A stretch of 8,650 nt of DNA from an uncultured Synergistales bacterium (lineage in GTDB: Bacteria; Synergistota; Synergistia; Synergistales; Aminobacteriaceae). The stretch spans positions 1-8,650 of the forward strand of contig CAJORD010000036.1 of NCBI GenBank assembly GCA_905236605.1. The letters run 5' to 3'. Positions 1 to 5,973 of this stretch are shown piece by piece (within the stretch, counting starts at the first letter, position 1; every line of letters begins with the position of its first letter). The notes below the pieces were generated by a model. It saw only the letters and a list, made by a program, of their open reading frames with translations, searched no databases and was not told the origin of the DNA. A program made the position numbers and the translations under genes.

Positions 1-1
1 A

Positions 2-292
2 GAACATCAGCCTTGGGTCGATGAAGCTTTTTTAGCGATTGAGAAGCCTATCTTGCTCGTGCCAGTTCCGTTGACTTTGTGCGAGCCGGGCTCAACCGGA
101 GCAATTTTGAGATTAACAGCGGACGAGCCATTAAGAAAAAAAATTTTAGACATGGGCTTCACGGCGGGCGCAGAAGTTAAATTTGTCCGAAGCGAAGGCG
201 AAAAATTTGTTTGTAAACTCGGCAGGCAGACAATCGAACTTCCTTTGAACGAAGCCGCTACAATTTGGATTCAACAACCTAGCAAAAATTAA
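2..292 (+). CDS. FeoA/SH3-like domain protein, 5' end uncertain
   Basis: The frame encodes a small SH3-like beta-barrel of the FeoA type. Such domains occur as stand-alone FeoA, a cytoplasmic partner of the FeoB ferrous iron transporter, or as C-terminal domains of DtxR/MntR-type metal regulators. Seen here: the opening PLTLCEPGSTGAI, the family hallmark LDMGFTAGAEV, then KFVCKLGRQTIELPLNEAATIWI, covering the whole domain. The start is unclear. The frame has no stop back to position 2, so this may be the C-terminus of a longer protein cut by the window edge. Alternatively a stand-alone 79-residue FeoA starts at TTG 53, with a mediocre GAGAAG at 41-46, or at GTG 59. No ATG occurs in the frame upstream of the domain, and no FeoB is visible. 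The domain call is firm; the gene boundary is not. It converges on the next gene and shares a hairpin terminator with it. Confidence 0.75.
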   Translation, partial: EHQPWVDEAFLAIEKPILLVPVPLTLCEPGSTGAILRLTADEPLRKKILDMGFTAGAEVKFVRSEGEKFVCKLGRQTIELPLNEAATIWIQQPSKN

Positions 293-299
293 AATAAAA

Positions 300-330
300 A
301 AACAGCCCTGACTTCACGCCGGGGCTGTTT
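300..330 (-). terminator. Intrinsic terminator between convergent genes
   Basis: AAACAGCCC (300-308) pairs with GGGCTGTTT (322-330), a 9-bp perfect stem with a 13-nt loop. Read on the minus strand the stem runs into a long T-rich tract (complement of 299 down to about 283), so it should stop transcription of the secreted-protein gene. On the plus strand the stem is followed by TTTAAGATTTT, a poorer U-tract, but the hairpin may also serve the FeoA-domain gene, making it bidirectional. Confidence 0.85.
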
Positions 331-366
331 AAGATTTTCGAGTGCTTTTGTTTCTGAATAAAATTT

Positions 367-1437
367 TTATTTCTTTGCTTTCAGTGCTGAAGCCAAGACA
401 AACAGTCCGAAAATTCCAAGACCGCTGACATCACAGCCTGCACCGCTTGAACTTAGGCCTTTATTGTTATCATTTTCGACGTTATTTTTCGTGTCATCGG
501 TCGGCGTTGTATTGTCAGCTTCTTGAGTTACAACGGGCGTGTATTCAGTATCTTTTTCCATGTAAGCCGCAACGTTCACGTTTCCTGAAGCAGGCACGCT
601 GTCAATGACGTTGCCTTTGTCATCAACTAAGACAGCAGTTTTCGCATCTGTTGCAGTTGCTAGTTTGACCGCCCCGAGATTAGCGCTGTTGCCGTTATCA
701 ACGATCATGTAAATGAAAATTTTAGTTCCTGTCGCAAGACCTGTCAGACTGGAAGCCGGAATTGTGAACGTGTAAATCCCGTTTGTGTTGACCGTTTTTG
801 TGTCGAGAACAACAAGGCCTTTCTGATTGCTTGGAATTACAGCCGAGACTTCATCATTCGTGATTTCGGACGTTTTTGACGTGCTGTTGCTGTCGGAAAA
901 AGTTTTAATTTCACTCCTGACGTCCGTGGGCAAATTCGAGAAAATTTTTACAATTTCACTTACGATTGTCGTAACAGCGTTGTTTATGCTTTCAATGACT
1001 TCACTGCTAGGTGTTTCGGATTGGTTTTGAGTTATCGTGTTGCTTTCACCGCCACTTTCAGAAGAAACTCGTTTGGCTATGATAGCGTAGTTCAAAACGC
1101 CGTTTTTATGGCAAGTAATAGTTACATCGTTGGGAGCAGTATATGTAATTTCATCTCTGTCCAATATACCTGAGTAGAAGTCTTCGGCAACAAGTTTGCC
1201 ATCTTGAACGGTATAATCCTGGGTGTCATCGTTAATCGTAATTCTGTATGAAGTTCCCGACTGAGTTACTTTTATATGGGCCACTGATGGAATAGTTTCA
1301 TTTCCGGGATTATCCACCGAAACCACTCTCCAATTTCCTGTCATGCCAGTGAAATCCGTAGCGAAAGCCGTTGAAGCACACAAGACAATCATCAGTGTAA
1401 ACAAAAAGTAGCACAGATATTTTCTAGTGCTCATCAT
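367..1437 (-). CDS. Secreted protein with Synerg-CTERM-type C-terminal anchor
   Basis: This 356-residue protein is predicted to be exported and held at the cell surface. Residues 1-26 form a signal peptide: basic TRK, hydrophobic core YFLFTLMIVLC, cleavage probably after AFA. Residues 30-123 form a compact beta-rich domain with a GNW motif, similar in style to small lipocalin-like domains. Residues 125-200 are a Ser/Thr/Asn-rich linker. Residues about 205-302 look like a beta-sandwich (IYTFTIPASSL, KIFIYMIVD, VNVAAYME). After an Asp/Asn/Thr-rich spacer, residues 328-356 give SSSGAGCD, a hydrophobic segment and KAKK, matching the Synerg-CTERM sorting layout with a conserved Cys (C335). The start at 1437 is set by AGGAGG at 1447-1452, nine bases upstream; a second ATG follows at once. 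Flanking terminators suggest a single-gene transcript. No enzymatic motif is visible, and the function is unknown. Confidence 0.88.
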   Translation of the reverse strand: MMSTRKYLCYFLFTLMIVLCASTAFATDFTGMTGNWRVVSVDNPGNETIPSVAHIKVTQSGTSYRITINDDTQDYTVQDGKLVAEDFYSGILDRDEITYTAPNDVTITCHKNGVLNYAIIAKRVSSESGGESNTITQNQSETPSSEVIESINNAVTTIVSEIVKIFSNLPTDVRSEIKTFSDSNSTSKTSEITNDEVSAVIPSNQKGLVVLDTKTVNTNGIYTFTIPASSLTGLATGTKIFIYMIVDNGNSANLGAVKLATATDAKTAVLVDDKGNVIDSVPASGNVNVAAYMEKDTEYTPVVTQEADNTTPTDDTKNNVENDNNKGLSSSGAGCDVSGLGIFGLFVLASALKAKK

Positions 1438-1446
1438 GAATTAAAA

Positions 1447-1452
1447 CCTCCT
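1447..1452 (-). promoter_or_regulatory. Strong ribosome binding site of the Synerg-CTERM gene
   Basis: The complement reads AGGAGG, nine bases before the first of two adjacent ATG codons (1437 and 1434). The spacing favours 1437. Confidence 0.8.
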
Positions 1453-1471
1453 ATAAAATATTTTTAGAAAA

Positions 1472-1481
1472 TCGTGCACGA
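1472..1481. repeat. 10-bp perfect palindrome in the 5' leader region
   Basis: TCGTGCACGA is a perfect inverted repeat 35 bases upstream of the secreted-protein start and about 25 bases upstream of the plus-strand -10 at 1507. It could be an operator half-site pair, but a single 10-bp palindrome can also arise by chance. Confidence 0.3.
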
Positions 1482-1501
1482 CCATACACAACGCCCCCCG
1501 C

Positions 1502-1512
1502 TGTGCTATAAT
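1502..1512 (+). promoter_or_regulatory. Extended -10 promoter facing the putative small RNA
   Basis: TGC directly precedes TATAAT (1507-1512), a perfect sigma70 extended -10 hexamer. The -35 is weak (CATACA at 1483-1488 with an 18-bp spacer), which an extended -10 tolerates. The start of transcription would fall near 1518-1519, exactly where the first paired arm of the RNA below begins. The same DNA can also form a small hairpin, GCTAT/ATAGC at 1505-1520. Confidence 0.5.
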
Positions 1513-1517
1513 AAAAT

Positions 1518-1596
1518 AGCAAAGGAGTAGCCAGATGCTTCTGACCGTGTAAATATCTATGCAAAAAATATTTTAGCACAAATCCTTTGCTTTTTC
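1518..1596 (+). ncRNA. Putative small structured RNA of about 75-80 nt
   Basis: The 5' end AGCAAAGGA (1518-1526) is perfectly complementary to TCCTTTGCT (1583-1591), which is followed by TTTTT, so a 9-bp closing stem ends in a terminator-like U-tract. Inside it are CAGA-TGCT-TCTG (1532-1543) and a longer hairpin, GTG-AAATAT against ATATTT-CAC (1547-1579). A consensus extended -10 lies just upstream, and no plus-strand protein gene follows. The ends (AAAGGAGTAGC and TTTAGCAC ... CCTTT) resemble the ends of the yybP-ykoY manganese aptamer, but the RNA is shorter and appears to lack one helix. It would be antisense to the region upstream of the secreted-protein gene. A five-codon ORF (ATG at 1535) is present but probably incidental. 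The RNA is predicted from sequence only; family and function are unproven. Confidence 0.42.
1570..1578 (-). promoter_or_regulatory. Candidate minus-strand promoter for the Synerg-CTERM gene
   Basis: On the minus strand TGC precedes TAAAAT, a 5/6 extended -10, without a convincing -35. Because the mutS2 operon terminates at 1641-1668, the secreted-protein gene needs its own promoter in 1440-1640, and this is the best candidate. The leader would be about 125 nt. The same bases are part of the small RNA hairpin on the other strand, so the resemblance could be secondary. Confidence 0.3.
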
Positions 1597-1640
1597 ATTT
1601 TATCTTCATGAAAATTTCTTAAAAAAATCATAAATAAAAA

Positions 1641-1668
1641 GACAGCTCCTCAAATTTAGAAGCTGCCC
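1641..1668 (-). terminator. Terminator of the mutS2 operon
   Basis: On the minus strand GGCAGCTTC pairs with GGAGCTGTC (nine pairs, two of them G-U) around a 9-nt loop. It is followed by TTTTTATTT and further T-runs (complement of 1640 down to 1621). It lies about 30 bases after the mutS2 stop codon, as expected for an intrinsic terminator. Confidence 0.85.
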
Positions 1669-1698
1669 TTCGTTTTTAGCCTTTCAGTTACAAACTAA

Positions 1699-4053
1699 TT
1701 ACTTGAAAGTTACAATCGTAACGCCGTAACCGCCTTCGCCCTCGCCGCCTAATCTGAAACTCTTCACATAATGCAAACGTGAGCAAAGCGCGTGAACTTC
1801 TCTTCGCAAAATCCCTTCGCCTCGTCCATGAATTACAGTTACGACTGAATGATTAGAACGATACGCGCGGTCAAGATAATTTTCTACGAGCGGCATAGCT
1901 TCACCAACTAACATTCCTCGAACCATGATTGACGACGGCACACTGTCAGCTATTGGCAGCTTGCTTGTATCGACAGGAGGCGCGGCAACTTTTGCTTTTT
2001 TGTCCGTGGCGATTAATTGCGATACAGGAACGTCAACCGACATTGGCCCCGCGGTCATATAAGCACGTCCGTTTTTGATTTCGTTAATAATTCCTACGAT
2101 GCCGCTTCCGGCTATCATTGCAGTAACACCAGGAGCAGGTTCAAAAGGCTTCGGACTGTTTTCAATTTCGCGCTCTGTGCGTTTCTTAGTTCGGCCTTCA
2201 ATGACGCTCTTTAATGTTTTTAGTTCACGTCGTTTCACGTTGTAACCTCTTCGAGCCGCGTCGCGCGCAGCTTCTTCCATGCTCTTAATAATTTCTTTTG
2301 AAGTTTCTTCGGCCTTGGCTATAAATTTTTCGGCCTTACGGTCAGCGGCCTGCATTATCTTATCGCGCTGTAAATCAATCTCCGCGACCCGACTTTGATA
2401 AGCCTGTTTCAAATCCTGCGCTTCTCTCATCGTAGATTGAAATTCGCGTTCGGCATTGTCTAACGCGGCTTTGCGTTCGTTTAATTCGCTCATGATGTCT
2501 TCGGCCGTTAGTTCGCGAGCGTCAAGCGAGGTCTGCGCAAGCTGCAAAACTTCTTCGGGCATTCCGTAGCGTTTCGCGATTAAAAGCGCGCTGCTTCGAC
2601 CGGGGATCCCCATTAATAAATGGTAAGTCGGCTGAAGTTTTTCGATGTCAAATTCCATGCTTGCCGTTTCTACTCCGTCAGTCGTGAGGGCATATTGCTT
2701 AACGGGATTATGATGAGTTGTAGCCAACGTAACGCAGCCGCGCTCCTTTAACGTTTCCAAAATTGCTACGCCAAGCGCCGCGCCTTCGTGAGGGTCAGTG
2801 CCTGCGCCAAGCTCATCAAGCAAAATTAAAGAGTTGCTCGTAGCGTGTTTCAAGATGTTAATGATTTTTTTCAAGTGCGCGCTGAAAGTCGAAAGATTTT
2901 GTTCTATGCTCTGTTCGTCGCCAATATCCGCAAAAATTTCGTCGAAGTTGCCAATGACAGTTCCGTCACGCGCCGGGACTGGTAAGCCAAGCCACGCCAT
3001 AGCGATTAACACGCCCGCGGTTTTAAGAGTTACGGTTTTGCCGCCGGTGTTTGAGCCCGTGATGACGAGAGTCGAAAATTTTTCGCCGCATTCTGCATCA
3101 ATAGGGACAGCCTTGTCCTTCAACATAGGGTGCCGCGCGCCGACTAATCTAAAAAAATTTTGTTTCGTGAGTTCAGGAATTACCCATTTTTTATTGCGGA
3201 TTAAAAAATCACACGTGCATAATAAATCAAAAGTCCCTATTACTCGCTCGGCGTTTATAATTGCGTTCTCACGGCTCAAAATTTGCCGCGTCAATCCTAA
3301 TAAAATAATTCGCTCTTCGTCCTGCTCGTCTTTGGATTTAATTATTAAATTGTTGTTGACGTTTGAAAGTGCCTTCGGCTCCATGTAAACAGAATTTCCC
3401 GAAGCTGAACGCTCAACGGCAAGACCGGGGAAACGATTTATAAATTCCTGACGCACAAGCAACAAAAATTTTCCATCGCGCCACGATAGCGAACGCTCTT
3501 GCAACATGTTATTAATTTCTGCGTCCTCGAATAATTTTTGAGCAAGCCGCCGGCCCGTGCGCTTTAGATTTTCAATTTCTGTTCTTAAATTAAAAAGTTT
3601 TGTAGAAGCTGTATCAGCAAGCCGCCCGGAGTCTTCGATGACGCTCAAGGCTTCAAGTTCAGGAGTAAAATCTCTAATCCCACGCCGCAATGCGTCAACG
3701 CTTTTATAAATTTCGGGAATGTCGGCCAAATTTTCTCGAATTTGTCGCGCCGAGTTCAAGAGCAACCGGACTTTCAATAATTCTTCGCCGGATAAAATCC
3801 CGCTTCGTTTTGCGTTCGCGAACATGTGAGAGACAGGCTCAACACTCGCATTAAAATTAAATTCGCCGCGCGTGTCGGTCATGTCTAGCCATTCGCGCAA
3901 AAGTTTTTCACGTTCTTTTAATTTTTCAAAATTTTCTGCGGGCTGCAACGAGTCTAAAATTAACTCCCCTAATTCGCCGCGAAGATTTTCACGGAAGGGG
4001 AGCAAAGTTTTTTTTAGCTCAAGAGTTTCGATGATGTTTTCAGTAAGTCGCAT
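1699..4053 (-). CDS. mutS2: Endonuclease MutS2 / ribosome-collision factor
   Basis: MutS2 is a MutS-family ATPase that lacks the mismatch-recognition domain. Family members act on branched or recombining DNA, and in Bacillus the protein binds collided ribosomes and splits them. At 784 residues it has the usual family length. In order: N-terminal lever/clamp helices (about 1-290); ATPase with Walker A GSNTGGKT (333-340), the signature region NLSTFSAHL (386-394), Walker B LILLDELGAGTD (409-420) and ATTHH (444-448); a charged coiled coil (about 510-630); a KOW-like segment (about 638-682); and a C-terminal Smr domain (about 708-784) with HGRGEGILR (742-750). The usual LDLRG motif that opens the Smr domain reads IMVRG here, so its Asp is missing. 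The start is ATG 4053, six bases after the cvpA stop, with only a weak GGCGGA upstream, which suggests coupled translation. It is the last gene of the operon. Confidence 0.95.
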   Translation of the reverse strand: MRLTENIIETLELKKTLLPFRENLRGELGELILDSLQPAENFEKLKEREKLLREWLDMTDTRGEFNFNASVEPVSHMFANAKRSGILSGEELLKVRLLLNSARQIRENLADIPEIYKSVDALRRGIRDFTPELEALSVIEDSGRLADTASTKLFNLRTEIENLKRTGRRLAQKLFEDAEINNMLQERSLSWRDGKFLLLVRQEFINRFPGLAVERSASGNSVYMEPKALSNVNNNLIIKSKDEQDEERIILLGLTRQILSRENAIINAERVIGTFDLLCTCDFLIRNKKWVIPELTKQNFFRLVGARHPMLKDKAVPIDAECGEKFSTLVITGSNTGGKTVTLKTAGVLIAMAWLGLPVPARDGTVIGNFDEIFADIGDEQSIEQNLSTFSAHLKKIINILKHATSNSLILLDELGAGTDPHEGAALGVAILETLKERGCVTLATTHHNPVKQYALTTDGVETASMEFDIEKLQPTYHLLMGIPGRSSALLIAKRYGMPEEVLQLAQTSLDARELTAEDIMSELNERKAALDNAEREFQSTMREAQDLKQAYQSRVAEIDLQRDKIMQAADRKAEKFIAKAEETSKEIIKSMEEAARDAARRGYNVKRRELKTLKSVIEGRTKKRTEREIENSPKPFEPAPGVTAMIAGSGIVGIINEIKNGRAYMTAGPMSVDVPVSQLIATDKKAKVAAPPVDTSKLPIADSVPSSIMVRGMLVGEAMPLVENYLDRAYRSNHSVVTVIHGRGEGILRREVHALCSRLHYVKSFRLGGEGEGGYGVTIVTFK

Positions 4054-4059
4054 TGTGAT

Positions 4060-4593
4060 TTATTTTCCGCCCGTCAACGCCGAAAAATCTAAAACTCCCA
4101 TCTGTGTCAAAACGTCCCGAATCGGCGGCCATACGAACGAAGCGCCTTTCATGCAGTAGCTTTGCTCAAGTGTCTCTTCAGGAATAACGCCCGGGAACGA
4201 CGAAGCGACAGCGTATATAAAAACGATTATGCAGAAAGTTTTGACGCAGCCAATGACGACGCCCAAGAAATGATCCGTGATTGTCAGTTGCGCAACTTTG
4301 ACGACGTAAGAGAGAACCGCGCCGATTATCGCAAAAATTATTTCGACGCCGAAGAAAATCACAACGCCGCAAATTATAGAAACTACAGTGTCATCGAGCG
4401 TCATTGACGGCAAAAAACGTCGGAACAAATCCACAGCGGGCGTAAGAAAATTCCACGCGCAAAAAATTGCTACAAAAAATCCAACGAAGCTGATAATTTC
4501 GCCGGAAAATCCGCGAATGAAGCCGCGCCATATAAAAAACACAAGCACGATTATCATAACGATGTCAAAAATTAAAGCGATACTTTGTCCCAT
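4060..4593 (-). CDS. cvpA: CvpA family membrane protein
   Basis: This 177-residue inner membrane protein has four hydrophobic segments: about 5-22, 31-50, 68-98 and 112-131. The positively charged RGFIRGFSGEI lies after the first, the pattern that defines the CvpA family (colicin V production protein). In other bacteria CvpA homologues affect envelope integrity and bile or stress tolerance; the biochemical role is unknown. Start choice: AAAGGA at 4604-4609 lies ten bases before ATG 4593 but only one base before TTG 4602, so ATG 4593 is preferred over the three-codon-longer TTG form. The gene follows tsaB by about 21 bases and precedes mutS2 by six. The cvpA-mutS2 pairing is common in bacteria, so the family call agrees with the neighbourhood. 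Confidence 0.88.
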   Translation of the reverse strand: MGQSIALIFDIVMIIVLVFFIWRGFIRGFSGEIISFVGFFVAIFCAWNFLTPAVDLFRRFLPSMTLDDTVVSIICGVVIFFGVEIIFAIIGAVLSYVVKVAQLTITDHFLGVVIGCVKTFCIIVFIYAVASSFPGVIPEETLEQSYCMKGASFVWPPIRDVLTQMGVLDFSALTGGK

Positions 4594-4614
4594 TTTTTTC
4601 AAATCCTTTCTTGT

Positions 4615-5241
4615 TTAATTAGCTCCCTGTGGAGCGCGATAATATAAAATTTTTAATTCCATTGGCGAAACGGCGCGACTCAAATTTTCTTTCGCGATTT
4701 CACATAAAGAAATTAAATTCGGCTTTACTTGCGTGATTTCGAGTTCGGGCATCTCGATTCGTTCGGGGTCATCTGAAATAATTTTTGCGTCAGGATTTTC
4801 AGCGAGCCACGATTTTATAAACTCATGCGAATATTCGCCAGCGTCTAAAAAATTTTTTGCTTCAGCGTAAACAAAGCCGTGCCCGGCGTAAATTAAAGTC
4901 AAAATTTTTTCGGCTTCAACCGGCAGCGGGCCTCCCGCGTCATGCGCCAACATTTCAAGCGACAAAACCGGAATTATTTTCGTTCCCGCAGCGTACGCAA
5001 CTCCCGAAGCATAAGCCGCGCCCACTCGAATCCCTGTGAAATAGCCGGGGCCGTTCGTCAACGCGACATAATCAATTTCGTTCCATGAAATTTTATTTTC
5101 GTTCAAAAGTTCTTCGACCATTTTAGGCAATTCGCCGGACTGTCGCCGCCCTAAATCGCGCTGATTAAAAAAAATTTCGTCGTCCGTCATTAAGGCTGCT
5201 CCCGTCAGTTTCAAGCAGCAGTCAATAGCAAGCAAATTCAT
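4615..5241 (-). CDS. tsaB: TsaB, tRNA t6A synthesis scaffold protein
   Basis: TsaB is the inactive ASKHA-fold partner of TsaD. With TsaE they transfer the threonylcarbamoyl group to A37 of ANN-decoding tRNAs. This copy is 208 residues. It begins MNLLAIDCCLKLTGAAL, matching the family's LAIDTS start, followed by an amphipathic helix (SGELPKMVEELL, 35-46) and the hallmark GPGYFTGIRVG (64-74). It ends in LYYRAPQGAN, like the usual LYxRxP tail. The central region is short and divergent, as is normal for TsaB. Its ATG overlaps the tsaE stop codon by ATGA (5238-5241), a translational coupling arrangement, and an AGGAGG (5255-5260) lies inside the end of tsaE. TsaD and TsaC, needed for the same modification, are not in the window. 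Confidence 0.94.
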   Translation of the reverse strand: MNLLAIDCCLKLTGAALMTDDEIFFNQRDLGRRQSGELPKMVEELLNENKISWNEIDYVALTNGPGYFTGIRVGAAYASGVAYAAGTKIIPVLSLEMLAHDAGGPLPVEAEKILTLIYAGHGFVYAEAKNFLDAGEYSHEFIKSWLAENPDAKIISDDPERIEMPELEITQVKPNLISLCEIAKENLSRAVSPMELKILYYRAPQGAN

Positions 5242-5702
5242 AATTTATTAACGACCTCCTGCGCTTTTGAGCCTGAAGCAGAAATTTTTATTTCGCGTTC
5301 GGATTCGTTTAAAGCTGTCAAAGAAATTTTTATCACGTCTTTCACAGGCAAATTTTTCCAACGTTGTGGCCATTCGACAAATAAAACTGCGTCCGACGCT
5401 CCAACAAATTCTTCTAGGCCAAGCGCAGCAACACCAGTTTCTTCCAATCTATATAAGTCCGAATGAATTAAAAAAACTCCCGTCGGGGATTCATATTCAT
5501 TAATCAGCGTGAACGACGGACTACGGACGCCGGAAATTTTCATAGCTTCACCGACGCCGCGAATTAAAACCGTTTTGCCAGTTCCTAAGTCGCCGTATAA
5601 AAGCACCGTAACGCCGGGCAAAATTTTTTCCCCTAGCTCTTGGCCTAAATTCAAAGTCTCTTGTTCGGAATGTGAAATAAAAATTTTGGAAGTGTCATTC
5701 AT
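5238..5702 (-). CDS. tsaE: TsaE, t6A complex ATPase
   Basis: TsaE is a small P-loop ATPase that binds and resets the TsaB-TsaD complex during t6A37 tRNA modification. At 154 residues it has the normal length. Visible motifs: Walker A GDLGTGKT (37-44), SPSFTLINEY (61-70) corresponding to the conserved SPTFTLVNEY, HSDLYRL (80-86) and VEWPQRW (109-115), a nearly complete family set. The ATG at 5702 lies inside the 3' end of the preceding membrane-protein gene (8-base overlap, GAATGA context) with no good SD, so translation is probably coupled. The adjacency nnrD-(small gene)-tsaE-tsaB matches gene orders known in Actinobacteria and Firmicutes. No substitution of a key residue is evident. Confidence 0.96.
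   Translation of the reverse strand: MNDTSKIFISHSEQETLNLGQELGEKILPGVTVLLYGDLGTGKTVLIRGVGEAMKISGVRSPSFTLINEYESPTGVFLIHSDLYRLEETGVAALGLEEFVGASDAVLFVEWPQRWKNLPVKDVIKISLTALNESEREIKISASGSKAQEVVNKL
5255..5260 (-). promoter_or_regulatory. tsaB ribosome binding site inside tsaE
   Basis: The complement reads AGGAGG within the last codons of tsaE, 13 bases before the tsaB ATG. The spacing is longer than ideal, but it is a full consensus SD and supports the 5241 start. Confidence 0.6.
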
Positions 5703-5973
5703 TTTCGGATTTTTTAGATTTCAAGTCTTCTTTCTTTTTTGCGCGCCGACGCATGACGACTCCGAATATCACGCACGACACAAAGAAGCATACAGCGACA
5801 AGCACAGCGCGAGGAATTTCTATATCTTTGCCCGTGGCGCGGCTCATTCCGAAAATCAAAACGCAAGCAAGCGCAAAGCTCAATCCGCTCATCAAGAAGC
5901 CGCGTTTTTTAATATTGTCAGTCTTGCGGATCTCTTCGTCCCAATCTACTCTATTTCTTCTCGTTGTTGTCAT
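5695..5973 (-). CDS. Small two-helix membrane protein, unknown function
   Basis: I do not recognise this 92-residue protein. It has a charged N-terminus (TRRNRVDWDEEIRK, 4-17), a hydrophobic helix at about 26-43, a short polar loop, a second helix at about 55-74, and a very basic, then mixed-charge tail (RRRAKKKEDLKSKKSENE). By the positive-inside rule both ends should face the cytoplasm, with an outside loop of about ten residues (ATGKDIEIPR). The gene overlaps nnrD by 23 bases upstream and tsaE by 8 bases downstream. Such packing, with coding-like composition in its own frame, argues that it is real. No SD precedes ATG 5973, so translational coupling to nnrD is likely. It could be a lineage-specific passenger or a membrane tether; no function can be assigned. 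Confidence 0.72.
   Translation of the reverse strand: MTTTRRNRVDWDEEIRKTDNIKKRGFLMSGLSFALACVLIFGMSRATGKDIEIPRAVLVAVCFFVSCVIFGVVMRRRAKKKEDLKSKKSENE

Noticed and set aside
1523..1552. A five-codon leader ORF (MLLTV, ATG at 1535) with AGGAG seven bases upstream inside the small RNA
   Set aside because: No regulatory codon run, no downstream gene on that strand, and the AGGAG is part of the closing stem, so the ORF is probably incidental.
1518..1591. tRNA-like reading of the 74-nt RNA
   Set aside because: There is no T-loop consensus, no anticodon arm of the right size and no D-loop pattern; only the length resembles a tRNA.
2602..2611. Perfect palindrome GGGGATCCCC
   Set aside because: It lies inside the conserved GIPGRSS region of mutS2 and is explained by codon choice.
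2798..3388. 196-codon open frame on the plus strand opposite mutS2
   Set aside because: It is fully antisense to a conserved ATPase core, has no SD or recognisable domain, and reads as a mirror of mutS2 codons.
4162..4407. Open frames on both strands overlapping the cvpA region (81 and 64 codons)
   Set aside because: They are out-of-frame readings of the CvpA helices, with no initiation signals.
4594..4602. TTG start for the CvpA-like protein adding three residues
   Set aside because: The SD AAAGGA ends one base before this TTG, too close for initiation; ATG 4593 has suitable spacing.
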